Source: Pedobacter sp. FW305-3-2-15-E-R2A2
GTDB lineage: Bacteria > Bacteroidota > Bacteroidia > Sphingobacteriales > Sphingobacteriaceae
Direction of reading: 5' to 3'
Length of the DNA stretch: 64,000 nt
Assembly: GCF_038446955.1 (NCBI RefSeq)
Contig: NZ_CP151803.1
Coordinates: 3,286,001 to 3,350,000 of the forward strand
Part shown: positions 16,687 to 24,259 of the stretch, one piece after another
Layout: every line of letters starts with the position of its first letter
Position numbering within the stretch: position 1 is the first letter of the stretch
The notes under the pieces: model-generated
The model's input: the letters and a program-made list of their open reading frames with translations, nothing else
What the model was told of the DNA's origin: nothing
Database searches by the model: none
Position numbers and translations under genes: made by a program

Positions 16687-17139
16687 ATGGACCACATTGA
16701 TGAATTTGACATTCAAATATTAAAACAACTGGAAATAGATGGACGAATGGCCTATTCGGCGATTGCTGCCACATTGGGCATCTCCAACACCATGGTTCAT
16801 CAGCGAATCTCCAGATTAACGGAGCAAGGAATATTGACAGGGATTAAACCTGTTTTAGATGAGAAGAAGATTGGTTACGACTGGGGATCCTTTACCGGGA
16901 TCACACTCGAGAAAGACCATGACTCCAACAGGATCATTGAAGAATTAAAGAAAATTCCGGAAGTGACGGAGTGTTATTATATCAGCGGCGGATATACTTT
17001 GTACTTGAAAATTATTGCCAAAAATCATGAACACATGAGGCAAATACTTTATGAGAAAATCGACAATATCGACGGTATTGCCAAAACAGATTCTATCATG
17101 GAACTAGGTTGTGCGTTTAAAAGAAATATTATCCTGTAA
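16687..17139 (+). CDS. Lrp/AsnC-family transcriptional regulator
   Basis: 150 aa. The N-terminal winged HTH reads DEFDIQILKQLEIDGRMAYSAIAATLGISNTMVHQRISRLTEQGILTG, followed by the RAM/ACT ligand domain with VTECYYISGGYTLYLKIIAKN and a final GIAKTDSIMELG. Full length for the family. It is divergent from rocD, so it most likely senses an amino acid such as ornithine or arginine and controls rocD. That pairing is from context, and the ligand is not evident from sequence. Confidence 0.94.
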   Translation: MDHIDEFDIQILKQLEIDGRMAYSAIAATLGISNTMVHQRISRLTEQGILTGIKPVLDEKKIGYDWGSFTGITLEKDHDSNRIIEELKKIPEVTECYYISGGYTLYLKIIAKNHEHMRQILYEKIDNIDGIAKTDSIMELGCAFKRNIIL

Positions 17140-17178
17140 AGTGTTTAATCTGTCTGCGGGTTGGATTTAATTGGATAA

Positions 17179-17499
17179 GTGTTGTACGGCAAATGGAAAA
17201 TACGTCTCCTCTGGTTTATCAATTAGGGGTATCTGCGCCCCAGTGAGCTACAGCGGAAGGTTCCGGGTGCATCCAGAAGGGTGCTGAATATTCAGTTAAA
17301 TGAACTGGAGGCTCACGAACTGGTTACTAAGGTCATATTTCCCGTGCTTCCCCCAAAAGTAGAATACAGTCTTACCGACTTTGGCAAAACGTTAATACCC
17401 GTCATTGCCACTTTGGGCAAATGGGGGGACGATAATGATGAACGCTTGCGACTGGCAATTCTCAAAAGCCTCGAAACAGGGCAGATGACAACTTATTAA
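17179..17499 (+). pseudogene. HxlR-family regulator, broken by an in-frame TAG and lacking its 5' end
   Basis: In one continuous frame the sequence reads VLYGKWKIRLLWFIN, stop (TAG 17224-17226), GYLRPSELQRKVPGASRRVL, then EAHELVTKVIFPVLPPKVEYSLTDFGKTLIPV. This is the whole HxlR winged helix (GGKWK...LRFSELQRxIPG...VPPKVEYxLT). The TAG stands where family members often have Gln, so a single C-to-T change explains it. Upstream, a TAA directly precedes the GTG at 17179 and no Cys-Pro N-terminus is found, so the 5' end is also lost or shifted. A GTG at 17281 could start a 72-aa product but would lack the recognition helix. The stop overlaps crtY by 4 bases. Confidence 0.8.
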
Positions 17500-18653
17500 T
17501 TGCTCTTCATCAATTTTAAGGTACGCTTCAATAAAGCCATTGCGAACTCGCTTTTTTGCAGGGTTTTGAAAATCCGTATTTCCTCTATTAGAGAAGTTTC
17601 ATTGTCCAGGAATTTTAATATTTGTTGGGACTTGTTTCTTTTGAACAGGGTGGAAAAGATTTTTTCACCTGAAAGGCGTTTGCTGCTCAGTAAATGGAGG
17701 AGCGTGGCATCATAGATGTCGAACCTTTTTGGCGAGCGCGTTAAAATATGAGGATGCCCGGATTTCTGCAATTGCGCCACAATCGCAGCGGTATGTTTCT
17801 GTATAAAACGAAAGGTATAGCCGGTGGATCCTTTGGTAAATCCTCCTGCCGTGCCGAGGTAAATGATCCGGCCTTGCTGTGGTTTAATGGGATGATCAGA
17901 CATAGGGATTACACCTTTCTCTCTTTCTTTAATGTCGTAATCTTCGCAGTGTAACTGTTCCCGGATGTATTGTTTTAATGCAGTAGTATATGCTGTTGCC
18001 GGTAACTCATTTTCAGAGAATACTGTATATTCAATTAAAGCAAGAGTTGAGCTTAAAGGCAATACGTAGACGAAAGAGGTCCCTACCTGCTGAGCAGTGT
18101 TAAAGTCCATCAATGTAGCACGTTCCGGCTCAAATATTGGTGATTTACTTTCTATTATCCAGCCCTCAAAATGCTGTAGTAAATACTGATAACGATCAGG
18201 CCTTTTTTCCTGGATCCTGGGAATGCTGGAGAAAATATAATCAGTACTAAAGGTCTCTCCGTCGACGACCACGTATCCCTGTTCCTGCTCCGTATATATG
18301 CTTTCTACGTTTCCCTGTATCATACGGATGTGACTGCTTTCCGACAATTGTTTCTCAGTATAGGCATAGAAATCTGCTCCGCGAATCATTTTGTATTGAT
18401 AGGGATGGATGTCCATGTGCTGACGATGCGCAGAGTTTGCAAAGGATAAGTGATTCCATTTCCTGAATACAACGGATTCAAATACATCCGGTTGTTGTTC
18501 CCAAAAACACCAGGTTCTGTCGTTTTCTTTTTTGCTGTCCTTATCTATCAGCAGGACTTTTTTGTTGGATACTTCAAGATAAGGCAACATCCTTAAAGCC
18601 AGACTTCGTCCTGCGCATCCTCCTCCGGCAATGATATAGTCAAAGTGTTTCAT
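17496..18653 (-). CDS. crtY: Lycopene beta-cyclase
   Basis: 385 aa. The N-terminal dinucleotide-binding motif is DYIIAGGGCAGRSLALRM. Further family blocks are NDRTWCFWEQ, FVYVLPLSSTLALIEYTVFS and IPMSDHP...IIYLGTAGGFTKGSTGYTFRFIQ, all typical of CrtY-type flavoprotein cyclases. It closes both psi ends of lycopene to give beta-carotene at the membrane. It is the last gene of the carotenoid operon and overlaps crtZ by 4 bases (ATGA-type junction). Its 3' end overlaps the stop of the HxlR pseudogene on the other strand. Confidence 0.95.
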   Translation of the reverse strand: MKHFDYIIAGGGCAGRSLALRMLPYLEVSNKKVLLIDKDSKKENDRTWCFWEQQPDVFESVVFRKWNHLSFANSAHRQHMDIHPYQYKMIRGADFYAYTEKQLSESSHIRMIQGNVESIYTEQEQGYVVVDGETFSTDYIFSSIPRIQEKRPDRYQYLLQHFEGWIIESKSPIFEPERATLMDFNTAQQVGTSFVYVLPLSSTLALIEYTVFSENELPATAYTTALKQYIREQLHCEDYDIKEREKGVIPMSDHPIKPQQGRIIYLGTAGGFTKGSTGYTFRFIQKHTAAIVAQLQKSGHPHILTRSPKRFDIYDATLLHLLSSKRLSGEKIFSTLFKRNKSQQILKFLDNETSLIEEIRIFKTLQKSEFAMALLKRTLKLMKSN

Positions 18654-19117
18654 CGTTGCTTTTTTTGAGTGTGCTGCCAGTATTTTCGGGCGGCAAACAA
18701 CATGCCGAAGGATTCACCATCGTGTCTGTCCAGGTGTTTATGGTGCATTTTATGTGCCCTTTTGATCGTTTTTATATACGTATTGTTGCTTCTTGAAAAC
18801 CATTTGAATCTTTGGTGGATGACCACATCATGTATGATGAAATAGGCAATACCGTAGAGTAAGATTCCCAGACCAACGTAAAACATCCAATTGAATCCTG
18901 CTTCCGCGCCAAAAAAGAAAAGAAGAATGCTAGGGGCGGCGAATATCAGAAAGAAAAAATCATTTTTTTCAAAGAAATGAGGCTTCTTCTGGTGGTGATC
19001 TTTATGTAATACCCATAACAGCCCATGCATTACAAATTTATGCGTAAACCATGCTACACCTTCCATAAAGATAAAAGTACCTGTTGTAATCAGTAAATAG
19101 ATCATTCCGTTAGTCAT
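18650..19117 (-). CDS. crtZ: Beta-carotene hydroxylase
   Basis: 155 aa, integral membrane di-iron hydroxylase. The four histidine clusters are visible: HKFVMH, HKDHH, HDVVIHQR and HKMHHKH, separated by hydrophobic helices. It adds 3-hydroxyls to beta-carotene, giving zeaxanthin. It overlaps idi upstream by 8 bases and crtY downstream by 4, so it is translationally coupled to both. No ketolase (CrtW) gene lies in this window, so zeaxanthin is the predicted end product of the locus as seen here. Confidence 0.95.
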   Translation of the reverse strand: MTNGMIYLLITTGTFIFMEGVAWFTHKFVMHGLLWVLHKDHHQKKPHFFEKNDFFFLIFAAPSILLFFFGAEAGFNWMFYVGLGILLYGIAYFIIHDVVIHQRFKWFSRSNNTYIKTIKRAHKMHHKHLDRHDGESFGMLFAARKYWQHTQKKQR

Positions 19118-19637
19118 TGCTCTTTTTATAATGCAGCATTACTTCTGTAAAACATATTTTTAACCATGCGGTATATTTTTCATCCTCATGGATGAGGCTG
19201 GATTGCAGTTTTTCCATGTCGACATAGTTGAAGGATGCTACTTCATCCGGGTTAGGTTGAGGTTGAGCATCTGATGTGCCAAAATAAACATGATCATATT
19301 CATTTTCTGTCAGGCCGTTTTCAAATTCAGCCTGGTAGGAAAAGCTAAAAACAGGATGTATTTCGCATTCCATACCCATTTCTTCTTTTAATCGTCTTTT
19401 CGCGGCATGGATGGTCTCTTCGCCAGGTCGGGGATGACTACAGCAGGTATTGGTCCATTTTCCTGCGGAATGATACTTCCCCAGAGCCCGTTGCTGCAAT
19501 AAAAGTGCTCCCGACTGGTTGAAAATAAAAACGGAGAAAGCACGGTGAAGTTTACCTTCAATATGTGCCTGTAGTTTAGGCATCGTTCCAATTGGCCGAT
19601 CGTAGTGGTCTACCAGTATTACTTCTTCTTCCATCAT
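19110..19637 (-). CDS. idi: Isopentenyl-diphosphate delta-isomerase, type I
   Basis: 175 aa Nudix-fold protein. Family residues are visible: HRAFSVFIFN, KWTNTCCSHPRPGE (active-site Cys), AAKRRLKEEMGM (Nudix-like Glu cluster) and ENEYDHVYFG (Glu and metal-binding Glu/His). It interconverts IPP and DMAPP and so supplies the prenyl starter for phytoene. Placing idi inside a crt operon is common in Bacteroidota. It overlaps both the upstream unknown gene (4 bases) and crtZ (8 bases). Confidence 0.96.
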   Translation of the reverse strand: MMEEEVILVDHYDRPIGTMPKLQAHIEGKLHRAFSVFIFNQSGALLLQQRALGKYHSAGKWTNTCCSHPRPGEETIHAAKRRLKEEMGMECEIHPVFSFSYQAEFENGLTENEYDHVYFGTSDAQPQPNPDEVASFNYVDMEKLQSSLIHEDEKYTAWLKICFTEVMLHYKKSND

Positions 19638-20137
19638 GTATTTAATCCTTTCTTTTCGTCAGCAGAACAATAGTTCGAAGTTGACAAATATTTTAATATG
19701 CTTTCCTTCAATTTTTTATCTTTTATTGTTTTCAGGTTGCTTAATAAAAACTGTTTGTCCCTTGCGATATCGTCATTATAATTGAGGAATGAAGGGAGGT
19801 TAGTCTGAATAGCAAACCTCAAAAATCGTATTTCTATGTTATGAGATTCTTTCTTTACTGCTGCTTCGATCAGCGCTTTTCCTTTTTTGAACCTCCTGAA
19901 TTTGTGGATTGGGTTAATTCCATACCTGCAGCGCATCATCTCAGCAGCTCCTTTATAGCAGATCAAAAGTGGAGGAGAGGAAGGTCCGGTGACAGACAAT
20001 ATTTTCAAAAGCCGGTCGGAGGAATCCTTGCTGTGCACTGCCGCTTCGAACAAACGCTTCACTTCCCGCAGTTCGGGTTCTGCGGAATAGGTTTTCGTTG
20101 CAAAAAGTAACAGGAAGAAAAAGGTTGCAGCTTTCAT
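19634..20137 (-). CDS. Uncharacterised exported protein inside the carotenoid operon
   Basis: 167 aa with a signal peptide (residues 1-18, cleavage near YSA-EP). The mature protein is helical. Recognisable stretches are PPLLICYKGAAEMMRC, FKKGKALIEAAVK and NIEIRFLRFAIQTNLPSFLNYN, followed by DIARDKQFLLSNL. It overlaps crtB and idi by 4 bases on either side, so it must be made together with the pathway enzymes. I recall similar proteins in crt clusters of related genera but no assigned function. An envelope role such as pigment placement or assembly is possible but unproven. Confidence 0.8.
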   Translation of the reverse strand: MKAATFFFLLLFATKTYSAEPELREVKRLFEAAVHSKDSSDRLLKILSVTGPSSPPLLICYKGAAEMMRCRYGINPIHKFRRFKKGKALIEAAVKKESHNIEIRFLRFAIQTNLPSFLNYNDDIARDKQFLLSNLKTIKDKKLKESILKYLSTSNYCSADEKKGLNT

Positions 20138-20970
20138 ATGGTATTTGTTTTGTAGCGGATGATAGAGTCAAACATCAATCCGAATTTATGAGCATTTGAA
20201 ATCCGGATCCTTTGGGTCATCACTTTCTCAGCCGTGCTGTTTTTGATCTTATTGAACAACTTTTTGTAATACACATAAGCTAGATAGACTCCGTTTTTAG
20301 AGGATGGAGGTAGTTCCCGGATGCCAATCAGTGCCAGTTTAAATTCGCTCTCAATTTCTTCTTCTATCTGTTTTTTTTCAATGTTGGTGAATTTGGAAAG
20401 GTTCACATTTGGAAAATAGGTCCGGTTGAGCATATAATAATCGGCGTTGACATCTCTCAGGAAATTCACCTTCTGAAATGCAGAGCCCAGTTTCATTGCC
20501 GAATCTTTCAGCTTTTCGTACTGTATTTTATCTCCTTCAGTAAAGACCTGCAGACACATTAAACCTACGACCTGAGCAGAACCCAGGATATATTGGTCGT
20601 ATTTTTCAGGAGTATAAAGTTCTTGTTTAAGGTCCATTTCCATACTTTGAAGAAACAACTCAATCAATTCTTTGTCGATCTGATATTTGTTTACCACTTC
20701 CTGAAAGGAATTGAGTATCGGATTCAGGCTGATTCCCTCTTCGATGGCCTCATAGCAATCTCTTTTAAACTTCGCGAGCAAAGTAATTTTGTTATAGTCA
20801 TGGAAGCTGTCTACGATTTCGTCTGCCAGTCGTACGAAGCCGTATATGGCGTAGATGGGCTGACGGAGTCTTTCGTTTAAAAAATAAATACCTAATGAAA
20901 AGCTGGTGCTATAACGTTTGGTAATCATTTCGCTGCATGCTGCTGATAATTTATCAAAGATCTCTTTCAT
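20134..20970 (-). CDS. crtB: Phytoene synthase
   Basis: 278 aa trans-isoprenyl diphosphate synthase of the squalene/phytoene type. The first Asp-rich motif is in YGFVRLADEIVDSFHD, preceded by the SFSLGIYFLNERLR start block. The second region is GSAFQKVNFLRDVNADY with the DxxxD-like RDVNAD. It joins two geranylgeranyl diphosphates to phytoene at the membrane surface. It is 2 bases downstream of crtI and overlaps the following unknown gene by 4 bases. Confidence 0.95.
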   Translation of the reverse strand: MKEIFDKLSAACSEMITKRYSTSFSLGIYFLNERLRQPIYAIYGFVRLADEIVDSFHDYNKITLLAKFKRDCYEAIEEGISLNPILNSFQEVVNKYQIDKELIELFLQSMEMDLKQELYTPEKYDQYILGSAQVVGLMCLQVFTEGDKIQYEKLKDSAMKLGSAFQKVNFLRDVNADYYMLNRTYFPNVNLSKFTNIEKKQIEEEIESEFKLALIGIRELPPSSKNGVYLAYVYYKKLFNKIKNSTAEKVMTQRIRISNAHKFGLMFDSIIRYKTNTI

Positions 20971-20972
20971 GG

Positions 20973-22472
20973 CTATTTGTTTAGGTGCTTTATCAATTGT
21001 TGGGCGGCTATGTTTCCTGAGATAATGGAGGGCGGAACTCCCGGGCCTGGAACGGTAAGTTGCCCGGCGTAGAACAGGTTATCTATTTTCTTATTTTTCA
21101 GGGAGGGCTTCAGAGTGGCAGTTTGCATCAGCGTGTTTGCCAGTCCGTAGGCATTTCCTTTATAGGAATTGTAGTCTGCGATGAAATCACTTACGCAATA
21201 GCTTTTTTTATAATCCAGCTGTTCACGTATGGGGCTACCGGTATGGGCTTCCAGTCGGTCCATGATCAAATTGAAATACGTTTCCCGGATTGATTCAGGA
21301 TCTTCAAGATCCGGCGCTAAGGGCATCAGGATAAATAGATTCTCATGTCCTTCCGGCGCCACTGAGGAATCAGTGATACTTGGACAGCATACATAAAATA
21401 AAGGTTTTGCAGGCCATTTTGCCTCTTTATAGATTTCCTGTGAATGCTGTTTCAAATCCTCATCAAAGAACAGGGTATGGTGTTTTAAACGGTTGATTTT
21501 AGTCTTCACCCCCAGATAAAAGATGAGGCAGGAGGGAGCAAGAACTCTATTATTCCAATATTTCTCCGTATAATTTCTGTAAGTCTGATCCAGTAGTTTT
21601 TCCTCCACATGGTGATAATCGGCAGCAGCAATGACGCCATCATAATCCTTTGTTCCTTTTGTTGAGGTTAGATTTACGATGTATTTTCCCTGTACATCAA
21701 GAGCGGTTACCGCAGTATCGGTGTGAAATTTTGCGCCCTGTTTTTCTGCGACATCCTTCATGGCCTGGATTACTTTTCCAAAACCACCTTTTGGATACCA
21801 GGTCCCTAGCTTGAGTCCTGCATAGTTCATCAGACTGTACAACGCCGGTGTGTCTTCGGGCATGGCCCCAAGAAAGAGGACCGGGAACTCCATTAAAGCG
21901 ATGAGCCTGGGATCTTTGAAGTATTTTTTTACATGTGAGCTGAAAGAAGTAAAAACCTGCAGTTTAAACAGACCTTTTGCCAGATCTGCGTCTGCAAACT
22001 CCAGTAAGGAGAGTCCGGGTTTGTAAACAAGTTTCCCGATTCCGATCTGATACTTGTATTCTGCTTCCGTTAAAAAGCTCCTTAGTTTAGCGGCACTTCC
22101 GCTTTCTATAGATTCGAACAGTTGGCAGAGTTCTTCAAAATTAGCCGGGATATTTAAGACTTCATCATTTCTGAAAACTACGCTGAAACCAGGGTCAAGT
22201 AATTGCAGTTCATAAAAATCTGATGCTTTACAGCCAAAGTCATTAAAAAACTTTTCAAATACTTCGGGCATCCAATACCAACTTGGCCCCATGTCAAACA
22301 CATAGCCGTTATCGGTACTGAGTTGGCGGGCGCGTCCGCCGATGTCTGTATTTTTTTCATAAACATCTACGCTGTAACCTTGCTTTGCAAGGTAAGCCGC
22401 AGCACTGATTCCGGCAAAGCCCGAGCCAATTACCGCTATTTCAAGACCTTCTTTTATTTGATGAACTGACAT
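20973..22472 (-). CDS. crtI: Phytoene desaturase
   Basis: 499 aa FAD-dependent CrtI-type desaturase. The N-terminus has EIAVIGSGFAGISAAAYLAKQGYSVDVYEKN and GGRARQLSTDNGYVFDMGPSWYW. The C-terminus has the bacterial phytoene dehydrogenase signature NLFYAGQLTVPGPGVPPSIISGNIAAQQL. It converts phytoene to lycopene. It is the first enzyme gene of the operon, 32 bases after the MarR regulator and 2 bases before crtB. The carotenoid CrtI signature makes confusion with other amine-oxidase-like flavoproteins unlikely. Confidence 0.96.
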   Translation of the reverse strand: MSVHQIKEGLEIAVIGSGFAGISAAAYLAKQGYSVDVYEKNTDIGGRARQLSTDNGYVFDMGPSWYWMPEVFEKFFNDFGCKASDFYELQLLDPGFSVVFRNDEVLNIPANFEELCQLFESIESGSAAKLRSFLTEAEYKYQIGIGKLVYKPGLSLLEFADADLAKGLFKLQVFTSFSSHVKKYFKDPRLIALMEFPVLFLGAMPEDTPALYSLMNYAGLKLGTWYPKGGFGKVIQAMKDVAEKQGAKFHTDTAVTALDVQGKYIVNLTSTKGTKDYDGVIAAADYHHVEEKLLDQTYRNYTEKYWNNRVLAPSCLIFYLGVKTKINRLKHHTLFFDEDLKQHSQEIYKEAKWPAKPLFYVCCPSITDSSVAPEGHENLFILMPLAPDLEDPESIRETYFNLIMDRLEAHTGSPIREQLDYKKSYCVSDFIADYNSYKGNAYGLANTLMQTATLKPSLKNKKIDNLFYAGQLTVPGPGVPPSIISGNIAAQQLIKHLNK

Positions 22473-22504
22473 GCAGGTTTTTAATTATGATGATTTGTAA
22501 TGGG

Positions 22505-23119
22505 CTACAGCTGGCCTTTTGTTTTTTCCTCGTGAAAGTTTTCAAGCTTTGTCAGCAAGCGGATCAATTCCATTTTTTCCTGATGGGATAGTGGCTCTGT
22601 TACCTTCATGGAGGCTATTCTTATCTTCTGCATGCTTTCATTTAAAAGCTGAGTTCCTTTTGGTGTGATGTGGATCATTCTGTTCCTCTTGTCACTATCT
22701 AGTGCGGCCTGTTCTACCAATCCATTGCTGATTAACCGGTTTACGATTTGCATTCCCGCAGATTTTTCATGAATATTCAGTCGGATGAGCGCCGTTTTGG
22801 TCATACTTCCAAATGAGATCAAACTGATTAAATAAATGAATTCATCAGGCGTAGAAAAGGCGGTGTCGACTATCGCTGCTTTAGCATGCAATCTGGCATA
22901 TTTATAAAGGTGAACTAAGGAAGTGTTAATTACGCTATCAGCTGAACGTCCATTTACCTTTCCATCCCATTCCGGCTCGGGAACTGAGACATGCCCTGTT
23001 TTCTGGTAATATTCAGTTAACCATTGTCCAAATAAATAGGGATCCTGCTCCTGGGGACCAGATTCCTGCTCGTAAATTTTAATCAAGCCTATTACCTCGG
23101 TTATTAGATCGTAATACAT
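22505..23119 (-). CDS. MarR-family regulator heading the carotenoid operon
   Basis: 204 aa, longer than the usual 140-150 because of an N-terminal extension of about 60 residues. The winged HTH is in EFIYLISLISFGSMTKTALIRLNIHEKSAGMQIVNRLISNGLVEQAALDSDKRNRMIHITPKGTQLL. The DSDKRNR wing and the ITPKG strand are typical of MarR. It is the first gene of the crt unit with a 32-base gap to crtI. Near-palindromic AGTATAAAT sites in its own upstream region suggest autoregulation and thereby control of pigment synthesis. The inducing signal is unknown. Confidence 0.92.
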   Translation of the reverse strand: MYYDLITEVIGLIKIYEQESGPQEQDPYLFGQWLTEYYQKTGHVSVPEPEWDGKVNGRSADSVINTSLVHLYKYARLHAKAAIVDTAFSTPDEFIYLISLISFGSMTKTALIRLNIHEKSAGMQIVNRLISNGLVEQAALDSDKRNRMIHITPKGTQLLNESMQKIRIASMKVTEPLSHQEKMELIRLLTKLENFHEEKTKGQL

Positions 23120-23134
23120 GTATTTAAATTAATA

Positions 23135-23150
23135 AGTACAAATTTATACT
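23135..23150. promoter_or_regulatory. Near-palindrome overlapping the predicted crt-operon -7 box
   Basis: AGTACAAATTTATACT is a 16-bp palindrome with one mismatched pair. On the minus strand it contains TAAATTTG (bases 23146-23139), a perfect match to the Bacteroidota -7 element TAnnTTTG, 20 bases from the MarR start codon. A repressor bound here would block the promoter. A related half-site TTTATACTTT follows near 23164-23173. Confidence 0.5.
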
Positions 23151-23206
23151 AATTTAGCTCATATTTATACTTTGTTTTTTATTTAAATGTTTATTAAGAT
23201 TGATAA

Positions 23207-23224
23207 AAGTATAAAATAATACTT
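23207..23224. promoter_or_regulatory. Second AAGTAT/ATACTT inverted repeat upstream of MarR
   Basis: AAGTAT-AAAATA-ATACTT has perfect 6-bp arms and shares AGTATAAA with the site at 23135-23150, 72 bases away. Two similar sites in one short spacer support an operator set for the MarR protein. Confidence 0.4.
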
Positions 23225-23250
23225 ATTATTCTAATAATACTGTTTTTTTA

Positions 23251-23370
23251 GGGACTCCTAAAGAAACAGGTTTTCTACAGGATAGATTGTTTGAAGCCGA
23301 TGGTGTCATTGAGGTGCAGTTTTTGCAGGAGAAAATACGACCGTTTAAAATTTACTTGACCGCAAGATGA
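23251..23370 (+). other. Coding-like open frame without a start, overlapping the xth start codon
   Basis: The frame is open from 23215 (after TAA 23212-23214) to TGA 23368-23370 and, from 23251, reads like protein (GTPKETGFLQ...RLFEADGVIEVQF...KIRPFKIYL). The stop overlaps the xth ATG as ATGA, a coupling arrangement. No ATG exists in frame; TTG 23287 is the only weak candidate start. It may be the 3' remnant of a lost gene once coupled to xth. No function can be given. Confidence 0.3.
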
Positions 23371-24137
23371 AAATAGCAACCTATAACGTAAACGGAGTTA
23401 ATGGCCGCCTGCCGGTATTGCTTCGTTGGTTAAAAGAATCAAAACCTGATGTAGTATGTTTACAAGAACTGAAAGCCCCACAGGAAAAGTTCCCTTTGGC
23501 TGAAATTAATGATGCAGGCTATCAGGCAATCTGGCATGGACAGAAAAGCTGGAACGGAGTCGCAATCCTTTCGGCAGGAGCGGAATTGAAAGAAGTTCAT
23601 CGAGTATTGCCCGGTGATCCTGAAGATCTTCAAAGCAGGTATATCGAAGCAATTGTGAATGACATCGTGATCGGATGCCTTTACCTGCCCAACGGTAATC
23701 CTTATCCTGGCCCGAAATTCGATTACAAACTGGGTTGGTTTAAGCGCTTCTCTGCACATGCGCAAAAGCTGTTGGATTTGGGTGTTCCTGCCATCCTTAC
23801 CGGCGATTTTAACGTGATCCCTACAGAAAAAGATGTGTATAAACCGGAACGCTGGATAAATGACGCCTTGTTCAGGGAAGAAGTGCGTGAGGCTTTCAAA
23901 GCCCTCGTTGATCAGGGATGGACAGACGCCATCCGAAAACTATACCCGGAAGAGACCATTTATACCTTTTGGGATTACTTCCGTAATGCCTATGGTCGTG
24001 ACGCCGGACTTCGCATCGATCACTTTCTTTTGAGCCCACAGATTGACAAACGATTGATCGGGGCAGGGGTAAACCGGGAAGTCAGAGGCTGGGAAAAAAC
24101 AAGTGACCACGGGCCAGTCTGGATAGAGATTAAGTAA
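23367..24137 (+). CDS. xth: Exodeoxyribonuclease III (AP endonuclease)
   Basis: 256 aa, complete endonuclease/exonuclease/phosphatase fold. It begins MKIATYNVNGVNGRLPVLLRWL, followed by DVVCLQELK (metal-binding Glu), YLPNGNP, ILTGDFNVIPTEKDVYKPE (Asp/Asn catalytic pair), the DAIRKLYP and FWDYFRNAYGRDAGLRIDHFLLS blocks, and the final SDHGPVWIEI with the catalytic Asp-His. It cleaves DNA at abasic sites in base excision repair, in the cytoplasm. The gene stands between the carotenoid operon and chrA. The ATG overlaps the stop of a short coding-like remnant. Confidence 0.95.
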   Translation: MKIATYNVNGVNGRLPVLLRWLKESKPDVVCLQELKAPQEKFPLAEINDAGYQAIWHGQKSWNGVAILSAGAELKEVHRVLPGDPEDLQSRYIEAIVNDIVIGCLYLPNGNPYPGPKFDYKLGWFKRFSAHAQKLLDLGVPAILTGDFNVIPTEKDVYKPERWINDALFREEVREAFKALVDQGWTDAIRKLYPEETIYTFWDYFRNAYGRDAGLRIDHFLLSPQIDKRLIGAGVNREVRGWEKTSDHGPVWIEIK

Positions 24138-24259
24138 AAAAAACGTATCTTTACATCGCTTCACCGGAACTCGAATACACCTGTAAACCGGCCTTCATTA
24201 TCCATTAATGACCATTGTTTGGGCAGAAAATTCTGTCGGAGGAGAAGCTTTGCGTTTTT

